In this document: piece after piece, positions 8,176 through 17,128 of the stretch
How positions within the stretch are numbered: position 1 is the stretch's first letter
How the letters are laid out: the number at the start of each line of letters is the position of its first letter
NCBI GenBank assembly: GCA_903904815.1
Contig: CAIVDU010000091.1
Coordinates: 1 to 55,058, forward strand
Source of the DNA: an uncultured Armatimonadota bacterium
Lineage (GTDB): Bacteria; Armatimonadota; Fimbriimonadia; Fimbriimonadales; Fimbriimonadaceae
Direction: 5' to 3'
Length of the DNA: 55,058 nt
Notes under the pieces: model-generated
Databases searched by the model: none
What the model was told of the DNA's origin: nothing
What the model saw: only the letters and a program-made list of their open reading frames with translations
Program-made: the position numbers and the translations under genes

Positions 8176-8380
8176 GATACAACGAAATATCTTTCAGTTC
8201 TTGAGCGGCGACGTGGTGTGTCACCGGCATGGGCACATGATACAACGACATATCGGATTTGATATAACGTTTTTTATTTTTTTGGGAAGACAGGGATTTT
8301 GTGATACAACGACATATCGAGTACGATCCGCTGCTCGATTTCGCGCCAAAAACATGGGCACATGATACAACGACATATCG
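8176..8380. repeat. Four phased 17-bp direct repeats upstream of the halogenase
   Basis: GATACAACGACATATCG occurs exactly at 8239-8255, 8303-8319 and 8364-8380. A one-mismatch copy lacking the final G, GATACAACGAAATATC, lies at 8176-8191. Start-to-start spacing is 63, 64 and 61 bp, close to six helical turns. Copies 2 and 4 share 11 further bases upstream (CATGGGCACAT) and a TTGATAT three bases downstream. Each unit has GATA and TATC arms around an 8-bp core, like an operator. Spacers do not resemble each other and are too long and too few for CRISPR. The whole gap 7955-8512 contains no convincing gene; besides these repeats it has a 7-bp-stem hairpin at 8408-8439 and the pilin promoter region. 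Confidence 0.75.
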
Positions 8381-8512
8381 CAGTTGATATCATGAATATG
8401 GTTTTTTTCTGGAAAGGTCTCCTTCCGGGATATTCCAGAGACGGGATTCGGTTGTCTAGGGAGATCGGCCACATATGCAATCTAGGGATCCGAAAGTGAA
8501 GGGCAAGGGTAA

Positions 8513-10243
8513 ATGAGTTCGCAATACGATGTCGTGATCATAGGCGGTGGCCCAGCAGGCTCGACTATGGGTTCGCTTTTAAGGAAATACCATCCCCAAG
8601 CAAAGGTCTTGATCCTGGAGCGTGAGCACTTTCCCCGCGAACATGTCGGGGAATCCCAGCTCCCGCCCGTAACCATGGTTCTCGAAGAGATGGACTGCTG
8701 GGAGAAAGTCGAAGCCGTCGGATTTCCCGTCAAGACCGGCGCCCTCTACCGCTGGGGAAATAGCGACGATTTATGGCGATTCGATTTTCTCGTCGGTCAG
8801 GAATACGACGAGAAGCCTAGGCCCGGGAAGCTCGAGGGGCAGAGATATCAGACCACGTTTCATGTTGAGCGCTCGATCTTTGATGAGATCTTGCTCGACC
8901 ACGCCGGGCAATTCGGTTGCGAAGTCTGCGAGGGGACCCGAGTCACGAAAATAGAGGCGACCGGAGATAGGATTGATGCCTTGAAAATTGAGGGAGACAA
9001 CCTTCCTTCAATGGCGGACGAGCACGGATATGTTCGGGCGAAGCACTACGTCGATGCGACCGGGCATGTAGGAATGCTTCGTCGCGCGATTGGAGTCCAC
9101 GTTAACGAACCCACGTCCCTGAAGAACATCGCCGTATGGCGATACTGGAAATCTCCTGATTGGGAGTCCATCGAAGGTGTCGGGAAAGGCGGAATTCGAG
9201 TCCGTGTCATGAGCCTTGGAAATGGCTGGATCTGGTTCATTCCGATCTCCAAAGACCGGGCAAGCGTCGGATTCGTCACCCACGCCGAACATTACAAGCA
9301 GTCCGGCCTTACCCCCGCGGAGCTCTATTCGAAAGCGCTTCAAGACGAGCCGCATATCGCTGAGTTGTTGTCAACGGCGACCGAAGACGGAGATATTCGG
9401 TCTACAAAAGATTGGTCCTTTCTCGCCAGCCGGATGGTCGGCGAAAACTGGATGCTCGTCGGCGAAAGCGCTGGGTTCGCCGATCCAATCTTGGCGGGAG
9501 GTATGTCACTTGCTATGGCCGGAGCTCGAGAGGCCGCCTACATCCACGCGGCAATCCTGAGCCAGGAACACGATGCCGACTGGTTGAAGTCCTGGTACGC
9601 AGAGACCCAGACGCGGCGGATTTCCCAGCACATCAAATTCGCCGACTACTGGTACTCCGCCAACGGCCATTTTTCCGACCTCCAGGCATACACTTCCCAA
9701 ATAGCCGCCGAAGCCGGTCTCGATTTGAACCCGGTCGACGCGTTTCGATGGCTGGGCACAGGAGGCTTCGTAAGCGATGACCTTACCGCTCCGGTGGTAG
9801 GCACCTATCGGCTCGGGGCGGTGAAATCAGCCATGCAGATCTTGTCCGGGCTACCAGCAAATTGGGAAATCAATCGAGCAAATCAGTTCACGCTGAACCT
9901 AGAAGGCAGTTCCGTCGTGCAAGTGCCGTATTGTCGAGATGGAAAAATTGACAAGGTGAAATGTTATCAGCGCGGCGCCAGCCTCCTCCCAATGATCGGC
10001 ATCTACCGAATCGTATTCCGCGCGCTCGGGCGAGAGAGCGATGCGGCCGGTTTGGTGAAGCAGCTGAAGATGATGATCGCTTCCACCGAAGGAATCACCG
10101 AGCCCTACAACGCCTTTCTGGGCGCACTGGACGCGCTCGAAGGAATGGTGGCCGAAGGGTGGATCACTCCTGGCGTGCGTGAAGGACGTCCCTTCATGAA
10201 CGTGACCCTCGATGAGGCTAGCGTCTCGATGGCGGGTCGGTAA
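8513..10243 (+). CDS. Flavin-dependent halogenase-like oxidoreductase
   Basis: 576 residues. The N-terminal FAD-binding motif is VVIIGGGPAGS (GxGxxG at 11-16), and a second nucleotide motif is GESAGFADPILAGG. The hallmark WxWxIP of flavin-dependent halogenases is present as WIWFIP at 239-244. Lys74 in GFPVKTGA matches the region of the catalytic lysine that carries HOCl in the halogenase fold. Together these support a halogenase rather than a simple monooxygenase. Family enzymes need FADH2 from a separate flavin reductase, and no reductase gene is seen nearby. The C-terminal 200 residues are less conserved, as in CmlS/PltA-like members, and could bind a carrier protein or a large substrate. 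The next gene, a TPR-sulfotransferase, starts 5 bp downstream, so the two are one operon. A geranylgeranyl-reductase-like oxidoreductase is the main alternative. Confidence 0.8.
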   Translation: MSSQYDVVIIGGGPAGSTMGSLLRKYHPQAKVLILEREHFPREHVGESQLPPVTMVLEEMDCWEKVEAVGFPVKTGALYRWGNSDDLWRFDFLVGQEYDEKPRPGKLEGQRYQTTFHVERSIFDEILLDHAGQFGCEVCEGTRVTKIEATGDRIDALKIEGDNLPSMADEHGYVRAKHYVDATGHVGMLRRAIGVHVNEPTSLKNIAVWRYWKSPDWESIEGVGKGGIRVRVMSLGNGWIWFIPISKDRASVGFVTHAEHYKQSGLTPAELYSKALQDEPHIAELLSTATEDGDIRSTKDWSFLASRMVGENWMLVGESAGFADPILAGGMSLAMAGAREAAYIHAAILSQEHDADWLKSWYAETQTRRISQHIKFADYWYSANGHFSDLQAYTSQIAAEAGLDLNPVDAFRWLGTGGFVSDDLTAPVVGTYRLGAVKSAMQILSGLPANWEINRANQFTLNLEGSSVVQVPYCRDGKIDKVKCYQRGASLLPMIGIYRIVFRALGRESDAAGLVKQLKMMIASTEGITEPYNAFLGALDALEGMVAEGWITPGVREGRPFMNVTLDEASVSMAGR

Positions 10244-10248
10244 TTCGC

Positions 10249-12141
10249 ATGCCTCCCACCCGCGAAATGGAGATTCAAGAGGCGGTAAGAGCTCATTTGG
10301 AGGGGCGTATCCCCGATGCCGAACGCCTCGCTCGCAAACTACTGGATCAAGATCCAACCGATTTGGAAGCGATGGTGGTTCTCGGGATCGTGGCGGTGAA
10401 GAAGAACGACCTCGGGCAGGCACTTTCCGTTCTCCAACGGGTGTTAGAACTGGACCCTCAATCTTGCGACGCTCCCTTCTGGATGTCCATGGCACTTCGG
10501 CGGCATGGACGTCTCGAGGAAGCGCTCCAAATGGCGCGAATTGCGGTAGCGAACGATGATCGCAAAGAGCATGCCCACAACCAACTGGGCATGTGCCTGC
10601 TCGACTTAAAGCAGCCCAAGGAGGCACTTTTCCATTTTGACGCCGCTATTCGACTCAACCCGCGAGTCGGTCCATTCTTCGATAATCTGGGACGCGCACT
10701 TCAAGCCCAGGGACGAAACGCGGAGGCCATTCAGGCTTTCCAGCAGGTGCTCAATATCGGTCCCGTTCGGCCAGCCGCGTTGTTCCGGTTAGGCGATGCC
10801 CTGATGCAGGAGCCGAACGCAGCGGCGGCGGCCCAGTGCGCCGCAGCCATTTTGCAAATGGAGCCCCATTCCGTGCAAGGCAACCTCCTGCTGGCGAGAG
10901 CACTTATCGGCGACGGACAGGTGGCTGAGGGGGCGGAATACGCACGCAAGGCGATCGCCCTCGCCCCGGCAAACGCGGTTCCGGTTGCCTATTTCGGTCG
11001 GGCCCTTCAGAGTTTGGGTCGAATCGAGGAGGCTGACGAACAGTTTAGGCGATCGATCGAATTGGAACCGCGACAGGGTTTCGCCTACCACGCCCTCGTC
11101 CACAACCACAAAGTCAAAGAAGACGAGAGGCCAATGGTCACTAAGATGGAGGAGCTTTCACGGGATGTGGGCCTTCCTCGGCGTGAGATCATCCAACTCG
11201 AATATGGCTTGGGCAAGGCGCACGAAGATCTAGGCGAGTACGAGAAGGCGATGCACCATTTCGACCGAGCGAATCGGATCGATCATGAACTCAAGATCGG
11301 AGTCGCTCCGTTCCGCAAGGAGGAACTGTTAGAAACCGCGAACTTCCTCATTTCGACGTTCACTGCCGATTTCCTGGAGCGCCATCGACGCATCGGCTCC
11401 AACTGTGACTTGCCGATCTTCGTGGTCGGAATGATGCGGTCCGGAACCACTCTGGCTGAACAGATTTTGTCGAGTCATTCCGATGTCGGGGGAGCCGGTG
11501 AGCAACTATTTTGGCCAGAGAATTCCGGCTCCAGTGAAAAGTTGTTCATCACGAATCGTGGCGAATCGGTTCTCGACGAGCGACGCCTGAAGTCGCTGAC
11601 CCAGACCTACCTCGATTTGCTTCGAAAGATCGCTCCTGGAAAGCGGTGTGTCGTGGACAAAATGAACACGAACTACCTGCTGCTTGGACTCCTCAACATC
11701 GCCTTTCCAAACGCGAGGATCGTCCATATGCGGCGACATCCGGTGGATACGTGCCTCTCGATTTGGGCGACGCCGGTTGCAAACGGGATCAACCTTTGTG
11801 CCGACAAGGGCAATGTCGTTTTTGCTTACCAGCAATATCTACGAATCATGACCCATTGGCGTGAGGTCCTCCCGAAGGATCGGTTCCTCGATGTTCAGTA
11901 CGAGACGTTGGTGTCCGATCGCGAGCGAGTCACCAAGGAGATGGTCGAATTCTGTGGGCTACCCTGGGACAATGCATGCATGCGTCCCGAGGACAATACG
12001 CGATCGGTGAAAACGCCGAGCGTATGGCAAGTCCGCCAGCCGGTCTACAAGACATCCATGGAGCGTTGGCGCAAGTACGAGCCCTGGCTCGGCCCGTTCG
12101 CCGAGTTATTCGAGCAAGCAGAAACAGCCGCCACCACCTGA
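10249..12141 (+). CDS. TPR-sulfotransferase fusion protein (copy 2)
   Basis: 630 residues. The first 330 or so are TPR units (for example HAHNQLGMCLLDLKQPKEAL). The C-terminal domain is a PAPS-dependent sulfotransferase with the 5'-phosphosulfate loop GMMRSGTTLAEQ at about 393-404 and the 3'-phosphate motif RIVHMRRHPVDTCLSIWAT near 489. It is a paralogue of the minus-strand gene at 4844-6745. It begins 5 bp after the halogenase stop, so it is co-transcribed and probably acts in the same pathway, adding sulfate to the molecule or protein that the halogenase modifies. A second in-frame ATG at 10267 is possible. No export signal is seen, so the reaction is cytoplasmic. PAPS would have to come from sulfate-activation genes elsewhere. 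Confidence 0.87.
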   Translation: MPPTREMEIQEAVRAHLEGRIPDAERLARKLLDQDPTDLEAMVVLGIVAVKKNDLGQALSVLQRVLELDPQSCDAPFWMSMALRRHGRLEEALQMARIAVANDDRKEHAHNQLGMCLLDLKQPKEALFHFDAAIRLNPRVGPFFDNLGRALQAQGRNAEAIQAFQQVLNIGPVRPAALFRLGDALMQEPNAAAAAQCAAAILQMEPHSVQGNLLLARALIGDGQVAEGAEYARKAIALAPANAVPVAYFGRALQSLGRIEEADEQFRRSIELEPRQGFAYHALVHNHKVKEDERPMVTKMEELSRDVGLPRREIIQLEYGLGKAHEDLGEYEKAMHHFDRANRIDHELKIGVAPFRKEELLETANFLISTFTADFLERHRRIGSNCDLPIFVVGMMRSGTTLAEQILSSHSDVGGAGEQLFWPENSGSSEKLFITNRGESVLDERRLKSLTQTYLDLLRKIAPGKRCVVDKMNTNYLLLGLLNIAFPNARIVHMRRHPVDTCLSIWATPVANGINLCADKGNVVFAYQQYLRIMTHWREVLPKDRFLDVQYETLVSDRERVTKEMVEFCGLPWDNACMRPEDNTRSVKTPSVWQVRQPVYKTSMERWRKYEPWLGPFAELFEQAETAATT

Positions 12142-12156
12142 TCCAAGTCGTTCAGG
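12137..12156. terminator. Small hairpin spanning both stop codons of convergent genes
   Basis: CCTGA at 12137-12141 pairs with TCAGG at 12152-12156 around a 10-nt loop. The TGA of the sulfotransferase gene and the TGA of the dehydratase gene (minus strand) both lie inside the arms. The stem is short and lacks a T-tract, so termination is only a guess. Confidence 0.25.
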
Positions 12157-14068
12157 CGGATCCGAAGCCCAACTTCTCAAGGACTGCGCCTGTGTCGTAA
12201 ACGCAGCCACCCCAAATGCCACCACTCACCGTGGTAAGCGCGCCCCACAGACGTGTATCGTCCGGTAATCGGGGATCGGCATGCAAGTCCGAAGCCAGCG
12301 GGCGTGACTCGAAGTCTGGGCATTCCACCACATTGACCGACGCCTCGAGCGTGCTTCTGTCGATGACGATCTCGATCATGTCGCCGTCTTGAACTCGGCC
12401 AATCGGCCCTCCCGCCAAAGCCTCCGGACCGACGTGGCCGATGCAGGCGCCAGTGCTCACTCCAGAAAATCGGGCGTCGGTTACCAGCGCCACGTGCTTG
12501 CCAAATGGGAGATACTTCAGCGCGCTGGTGAGTTGGTAAGTCTCCTCCATTCCGGTTCCGAGGGGGCCGGAGCAGGTCAGAACTATTACGTCACCCGCCG
12601 CGATTCCGCCCTCCTTGATCGCCTTGATCGCATCGTGCTCTCGCGTGAAGACTCGCGCGGGTCCGCGCTTTCGGTAGATGCCTTCCGGGCTAACTAGGGA
12701 AGGGTCAATCGAGGTCGCCTTAATCACGCTTCCCTCGGGAGCGAGGTTTCCAACTGGAAAACAGAGGGTCCGCGAGAGTCCCTTGGCGAGTGCTCGGTCG
12801 GGAGACGAAATCACGTCATCGGGGTCCACGCCATCTTGGTCTCTGAGGACCTGGCGAAGTCGGTGTCGCCTTTCGGAGTCCTCCCATTCGTTTAGGTTTT
12901 CTTCAATAGTCTTACCGTTAACCGTCAAGCAAGCGGTGTTGAGTAGTTCCATGTTCCGGAGGTGTCGCATAACCTCGGGTACCCCGCCCGCGAGAAACAT
13001 GCGAACCGTCGGATGGTCGTTCGGGCCATTCGGAAGCACGTCGACCAGACGTGAAACCGACTGATTGATTCTTTTCCAGTCATCCACGGTGGGACGATAA
13101 AGTCCGGCCGCGTGAGCAATTGCCGGGATGTGAATGAGAAGGTTGGTGGAGCCACCACAAGCCGCGTGGACGAGCATCGCATTCTCGATGGAGGCGTTCG
13201 TCAGGATCTGCTTTGTCGTGATGCCGGCTGTGTCCATTTCCAGCATGGCGTTGGCCGTTCTTGTCGCAATGTCACGCCAAATAGGTTGACCGCTTGGCGC
13301 AAGCGCTGCGTGAGGAACGGTCAGCCCGAGGGCTTCCGCCACCGCTTGAGCGGTAGCGGCCGTGCCGAAGAACTGGCAACCTCCCCCAGGAGTAGCGCAC
13401 GCTCGGCATCCGGCTTCCGCCGCCTCCTGGAGCGTGAGCAGACCATGAGAAAATCGAGCCCCAATCGACTGAATCTTCCCCGCATCCTCGCCGCGCTGCG
13501 GAGGTAAGGTCACTCCACCCGGGACAAGTGCGCAGGGCAAGTCATGCATGCTCGCGAGCGCCATCAGCATCGCCGGCAGACCCTTGTCGCATGTTGCGAC
13601 TCCGATCACGCCTCGACGGGTTGGTAGCGACCGAATGAGGCGTCGAAGCACTATCGCCGCGTCGTTTCGGTAGGGAAGGGAGTCGAACATCCCCGTCGTG
13701 CCTTGGGTCCGACCGTCGCAAGGGTCGGAGACGAACCCTGCAAATGGTGTCGCTCCAAGCTTAGTCAGCTCCTCGGCGCACTCTTTGACCTGTAGGCCAA
13801 CTTCCCAGTGTCCCGTGTGATAGCCAAGGGCGATCGGCTTTCCATCCTCCCCACGCATGCCGCCAAGGGTCGAGAGGATCAGGAACTCGCGCCCATTCAG
13901 CCGACGGGGATCCCAGCCCATCCCGGCATTCTGGGATAGTCCAAACAGATCCCCGGAAGCGCTATTGAGGAGCATCTCTTCGGTGAGCGGAAGCTCACCC
14001 GAAGGACCCGGCGCAGTCGTAGCAACCTCATAAAGGCCTTCATCGGCGAAGTTGTTCGGCATCTGCAT
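12152..14068 (-). CDS. yjhG: YjhG/YagF-type D-xylonate dehydratase (IlvD/Edd family)
   Basis: 638 residues. The family signature [20 protein letters not shown], then [12 protein letters not shown] and [10 protein letters not shown], supply the three cysteines expected to hold the iron-sulfur cluster. Later segments [20 protein letters not shown] and [10 protein letters not shown] fit the same family. Length and the N-terminal run ([25 protein letters not shown]) match E. coli YjhG/YagF much better than the shorter IlvD proteins. The reaction is dehydration of D-xylonate to 2-keto-3-deoxy-xylonate in oxidative pentose catabolism. The ATG at 14062 is an alternative start. No other gene of that pathway is adjacent, but a XylR-like regulator and an arabinofuranosidase lie about 25 kb away. 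A related sugar-acid substrate is possible. Confidence 0.88.
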   Translation of the reverse strand: MQMPNNFADEGLYEVATTAPGPSGELPLTEEMLLNSASGDLFGLSQNAGMGWDPRRLNGREFLILSTLGGMRGEDGKPIALGYHTGHWEVGLQVKECAEELTKLGATPFAGFVSDPCDGRTQGTTGMFDSLPYRNDAAIVLRRLIRSLPTRRGVIGVATCDKGLPAMLMALASMHDLPCALVPGGVTLPPQRGEDAGKIQSIGARFSHGLLTLQEAAEAGCRACATPGGGCQFFGTAATAQAVAEALGLTVPHAALAPSGQPIWRDIATRTANAMLEMDTAGITTKQILTNASIENAMLVHAACGGSTNLLIHIPAIAHAAGLYRPTVDDWKRINQSVSRLVDVLPNGPNDHPTVRMFLAGGVPEVMRHLRNMELLNTACLTVNGKTIEENLNEWEDSERRHRLRQVLRDQDGVDPDDVISSPDRALAKGLSRTLCFPVGNLAPEGSVIKATSIDPSLVSPEGIYRKRGPARVFTREHDAIKAIKEGGIAAGDVIVLTCSGPLGTGMEETYQLTSALKYLPFGKHVALVTDARFSGVSTGACIGHVGPEALAGGPIGRVQDGDMIEIVIDRSTLEASVNVVECPDFESRPLASDLHADPRLPDDTRLWGALTTVSGGIWGGCVYDTGAVLEKLGFGSA

Positions 14069-14214
14069 GTGCTATACCCGGAACTGGGAGCCGGCGTATT
14101 TTTCCCGTGACTCACCATCAATTTGAAAGCTATACTCCAGAAAGCCAAGGTAACCAATTTGCCTCATATTCTTAAAGTTATGATTTCAATGGCGATGCAT
14201 GAAGAGCGAATTCA

Positions 14215-15588
14215 GTGATTATTCGAAACTTTTACGAAGACAAGCTTTCCCAAGCGAGCTACCTTATTGGATGTGCCGCAACCAGCGTTGCGATCGTCGT
14301 GGACCCAAGTCGGGATATCCAGCAATACACCGAGTGCGCCGAGCTTCTCGGGTTGAAGATCGTGGCAGTGACGGAGACCCATATCCACGCTGACTTCCTA
14401 TCTGGCACGCGAGAGCTTGGTGCGGCAACCGGAGCCTGCATCTATCTAAGTGACGAAGGCGATTCCGACTGGAAATACCAATTCGCCGACCCCGCGGTGA
14501 CGCTCGTTCGTGACGGCGATCTGATTCGGATCGGAAACCTTAGTTTGAAGGTGATTCACACGCCCGGGCATACTCCCGAGCACATTGCGTTCTTGCTCAC
14601 CGATCACCCGACAAGTGAGATTCCCCATTCACTTCTCGCGGGTGACTTTCTCTTCGTAGGAGACGTAGGTCGCCCCGATCTATTGGAGCTGGCGGCGAAT
14701 ATGCAGGGAACTATGGAGAAAGGAGCGCGCACCCTCTTCAGATCCCTAGGAAAGCTTAATGATCTTCCTGATTCCTTGCTCATTTGGCCAGGGCATGGCG
14801 CCGGTTCCGCGTGCGGCAAGTCGTTGGGAGGAAGTCCCGTAAGTTCCCTCGGATACGAACGCCGCACAAATTGGGCGCTGAACGCAAGGAACGAGGACAG
14901 TTTTGTTAACGAGATCCTGTCTGGCCAGCCAGAGCCGCCACTCTATTTCAAGGAGATGAAGCGTCTGAACAAGTTGGGACCGACCGTGTTGCATGGTCTT
15001 CCCACCGTGAAAAGGGTGACGACCGCCTCCGGCCAGATCGTCGACATTCGCTCACCTCAATCGATCAAAGCTTCAAGCTATCGAGACGCCGTTGCAATCC
15101 CCTATGGGAAGTCCTTTACTGGTTGGGCGGGTTGGGTAATTCGCTATGGAGAGCCCATCACCCTCATCTCGGAAAACCAGGAGCGGGCCGACCGAGCGGC
15201 GCGCGATCTCGCAACTATCGGCCTGGATTCTGTCGCCGCATGGATCGTTCCGTCGAGTCTCGATCCCGGGCGGTTTGCCGCCGTCAACTCCGCTTCTTCC
15301 GTCAATTTGGACACCAGCGCATTGATTCTGGACGTAAGGGGCCTCGGAGAGCGCAGACTCTCTCATATCCCCGGCTCGATCCACATCCCATTTGGTCACC
15401 TGCAGGACCGACTAGAAGAGCTTCCACGAGATAGAAAGATCGTGGTTCACTGTGCCTCTGGAGCGCGGTCACTCGTCGCTTATTCGATCCTGATTCGAGC
15501 TGGCTTCAAGGACGTTCATGACCTAGCAGGTGGCATCTCCGCCATCCAACAAGAGAGTCCCGCGCTTGTATGCTCAGGCGCCGTCTAG
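14215..15588 (+). CDS. MBL-fold persulfide-dioxygenase-like protein with two rhodanese domains
   Basis: 457 residues. GTG start with GAAGAG eight bases upstream. The N-terminal metallo-beta-lactamase fold has THIHADFLSG (His56, His58, Asp60), HTPGHTPEH (His119) and AGDFLFVGDVGR (Asp144), the ligand set of ETHE1-type non-haem-iron persulfide dioxygenases. Phe replaces the second His of the classical HxHxDH. A first rhodanese-like domain at about 270-350 has no catalytic cysteine. The second, from about 365, has the loop VVHCASGARS with the active cysteine near 413. The layout resembles CstB-type fusions that oxidise low-molecular-weight persulfides and transfer sulfane sulfur. It is divergent from the dehydratase gene across a 146-bp gap. 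A role in sulfide or persulfide detoxification is expected. Confidence 0.85.
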   Translation: MIIRNFYEDKLSQASYLIGCAATSVAIVVDPSRDIQQYTECAELLGLKIVAVTETHIHADFLSGTRELGAATGACIYLSDEGDSDWKYQFADPAVTLVRDGDLIRIGNLSLKVIHTPGHTPEHIAFLLTDHPTSEIPHSLLAGDFLFVGDVGRPDLLELAANMQGTMEKGARTLFRSLGKLNDLPDSLLIWPGHGAGSACGKSLGGSPVSSLGYERRTNWALNARNEDSFVNEILSGQPEPPLYFKEMKRLNKLGPTVLHGLPTVKRVTTASGQIVDIRSPQSIKASSYRDAVAIPYGKSFTGWAGWVIRYGEPITLISENQERADRAARDLATIGLDSVAAWIVPSSLDPGRFAAVNSASSVNLDTSALILDVRGLGERRLSHIPGSIHIPFGHLQDRLEELPRDRKIVVHCASGARSLVAYSILIRAGFKDVHDLAGGISAIQQESPALVCSGAV

Positions 15589-15597
15589 CTTTGACGC

Positions 15598-17127
15598 TTA
15601 CTGCAGGAGATCCTTGACCACGTGACCGTATACGTCGGTCAGCCGGAAGTCGCGACCCTGATAGCGATAGGTGAGCTTCGTGTGATCGATTCCGAGTTGG
15701 TTGAGGATCGTCGCCTGTAGGTCGTGCACGTGCACTGCCCCAGGCGTGAACTTGTCCGCGCTCGGATTGATCGCGTTGCCATCCTTATCGACGATGTTGT
15801 AGCCGAAGTCGTCGGTCTGTCCGTAAACGATCCCGGGTTTAACTCCGCCACCAGCCATCCACACCGTGAACGCTCTCGGATGGTGGTCTCGGCCATAGTT
15901 CTCGTGGGTGAGAGGACCTTGGCAGTAGACGGTCCGGCCGAACTCTCCTCCCCAAATAACCAAGGTCTCATCGAGCAATCCGGTCCGTTTGAGGTCTTTG
16001 ATGAGGGCGGCGCAAGCTTGGTCCACGTCCTTGGCCTGGGAGGGAAGGTCTCCACCCACGTTCGCATGAAGGTCCCAGCCCCGATGAAAGATCTGTACGA
16101 ATCGAACCCCACGTTGAACCATTCTTCGGGCAAGCAGGCAGTTCGCCGCAAATGTCCCCGCTTCGTGGGCGTCCTCGCCATATAGTTCGAACGTCTCCTT
16201 GGACTCCTTGCTGAGGTCCATGAGGTCGGGGACGCTCGCCTGCAGCCGATAGGCTAACTCGTACTGCTCGATCCGGGCGGCAATCTCCGGATCGCCGAAC
16301 GCTTCGAGTTCCTTGTGATTCAGAGCGACGATATCGTCCAACATGGCTCGTCGAGTCTTGCGATCCATGCCATCAGGGTCCTTGAGATACAAGACCGGAT
16401 CACCTGAGGATCGGAGACTGACTCCCTGATACTGGCTAGGAAGGAAGCCCGTTCCCCAAAGCCGCGGATAGACCGGCTGATTTGGCTTACCGCTTGAGAC
16501 CTTGCTGTGAAGAACCACGTAAGTTGGTAGGTCCTCGTTCATGCTCCCGAGCCCGTAGCTAACCCATGCTCCCATGCTGGGTCTGCCGGGAAGCGGACTT
16601 CCGGTCTGAATGAACGTCGTTGCTGGATCGTGGTTGATCGCCTCCGTCCACATCGACTTCACCACGCACAAATCGTTTACGACTCCAGCGGTATGAGGCA
16701 GGAGTTCGCTGACCATGATCCCATCCTCTTGGTTGTCGTGCTTCGAAAATTTGAATCGCGAAGGGGCGATGGGGAATCGGGTTTGACCGCTCGTCATCGT
16801 CGTGATCCGCTGTCCATTACGAATCCGATCCGGCAGGTCGGTGTTAAAGAGGTCGTTCAGCTTCGGCTTATGGTCCCAAAGGTCCAACTGGCTGGGCCCA
16901 CCACTCATGAACAGGTAGATAACCCGCTTCGCTTTGGGTGCGAAATTGGGAAATCCCGCGATGCCGTGGTGACCAGGACCCTCCATGGCCGATGCCATCT
17001 GCATCACTCCCCCCATGCCACCCAAAGTCAGGAGGCGGCTAAGGGCGGCGGTGCCTACCCCGAGCGTCGCCTTTCCGAACAGCTGTCGGCGTGTCATGAG
17101 AAGTTCGGCTTCAGTAATTGGGTCCAT
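15598..17127 (-). CDS. DUF1501 secreted protein (twin-arginine signal)
   Basis: 509 residues from the ATG at 17127, which lies one base after the stop of the DUF1553 gene; a start at 17151 would overlap it. The N-terminus [20 protein letters not shown] carries a twin-arginine motif and a hydrophobic run, so it is exported folded. The body shows DUF1501 landmarks: [18 protein letters not shown] near the start, [33 protein letters not shown] and [21 protein letters not shown]. This family shares the sulfatase/alkaline-phosphatase-like fold. It is almost always paired with DUF1549/DUF1553 proteins in planctomycetes and related phyla, and the activity of the pair is unproven. Here the pair is a two-gene operon with the DUF1553 gene first. 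Confidence 0.9.
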   Translation of the reverse strand: MDPITEAELLMTRRQLFGKATLGVGTAALSRLLTLGGMGGVMQMASAMEGPGHHGIAGFPNFAPKAKRVIYLFMSGGPSQLDLWDHKPKLNDLFNTDLPDRIRNGQRITTMTSGQTRFPIAPSRFKFSKHDNQEDGIMVSELLPHTAGVVNDLCVVKSMWTEAINHDPATTFIQTGSPLPGRPSMGAWVSYGLGSMNEDLPTYVVLHSKVSSGKPNQPVYPRLWGTGFLPSQYQGVSLRSSGDPVLYLKDPDGMDRKTRRAMLDDIVALNHKELEAFGDPEIAARIEQYELAYRLQASVPDLMDLSKESKETFELYGEDAHEAGTFAANCLLARRMVQRGVRFVQIFHRGWDLHANVGGDLPSQAKDVDQACAALIKDLKRTGLLDETLVIWGGEFGRTVYCQGPLTHENYGRDHHPRAFTVWMAGGGVKPGIVYGQTDDFGYNIVDKDGNAINPSADKFTPGAVHVHDLQATILNQLGIDHTKLTYRYQGRDFRLTDVYGHVVKDLLQ

Positions 17128-17128
17128 G

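Noticed and set aside
8176-8380. Possible CRISPR array
   Set aside because: The repeat is only 17 bp and has four copies, one imperfect. Flanks of copies 2 and 4 are shared and no cas gene is in the window.
8159-8480. Overlapping short reading frames across the repeat array on both strands
   Set aside because: They merely translate the repeats, have no ribosome-binding site or family, and conflict with each other.
8513-10243. Geranylgeranyl-reductase or squalene-type oxidoreductase
   Set aside because: The WIWFIP and GFPVKTGA motifs point to the halogenase group, though the alternative cannot be fully excluded without a structure model.
12152-14068. Assignment of the dehydratase to IlvD (branched-chain amino acid synthesis)
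   Set aside because: Length and N-terminal features match YjhG/YagF, and no other ilv gene is close.
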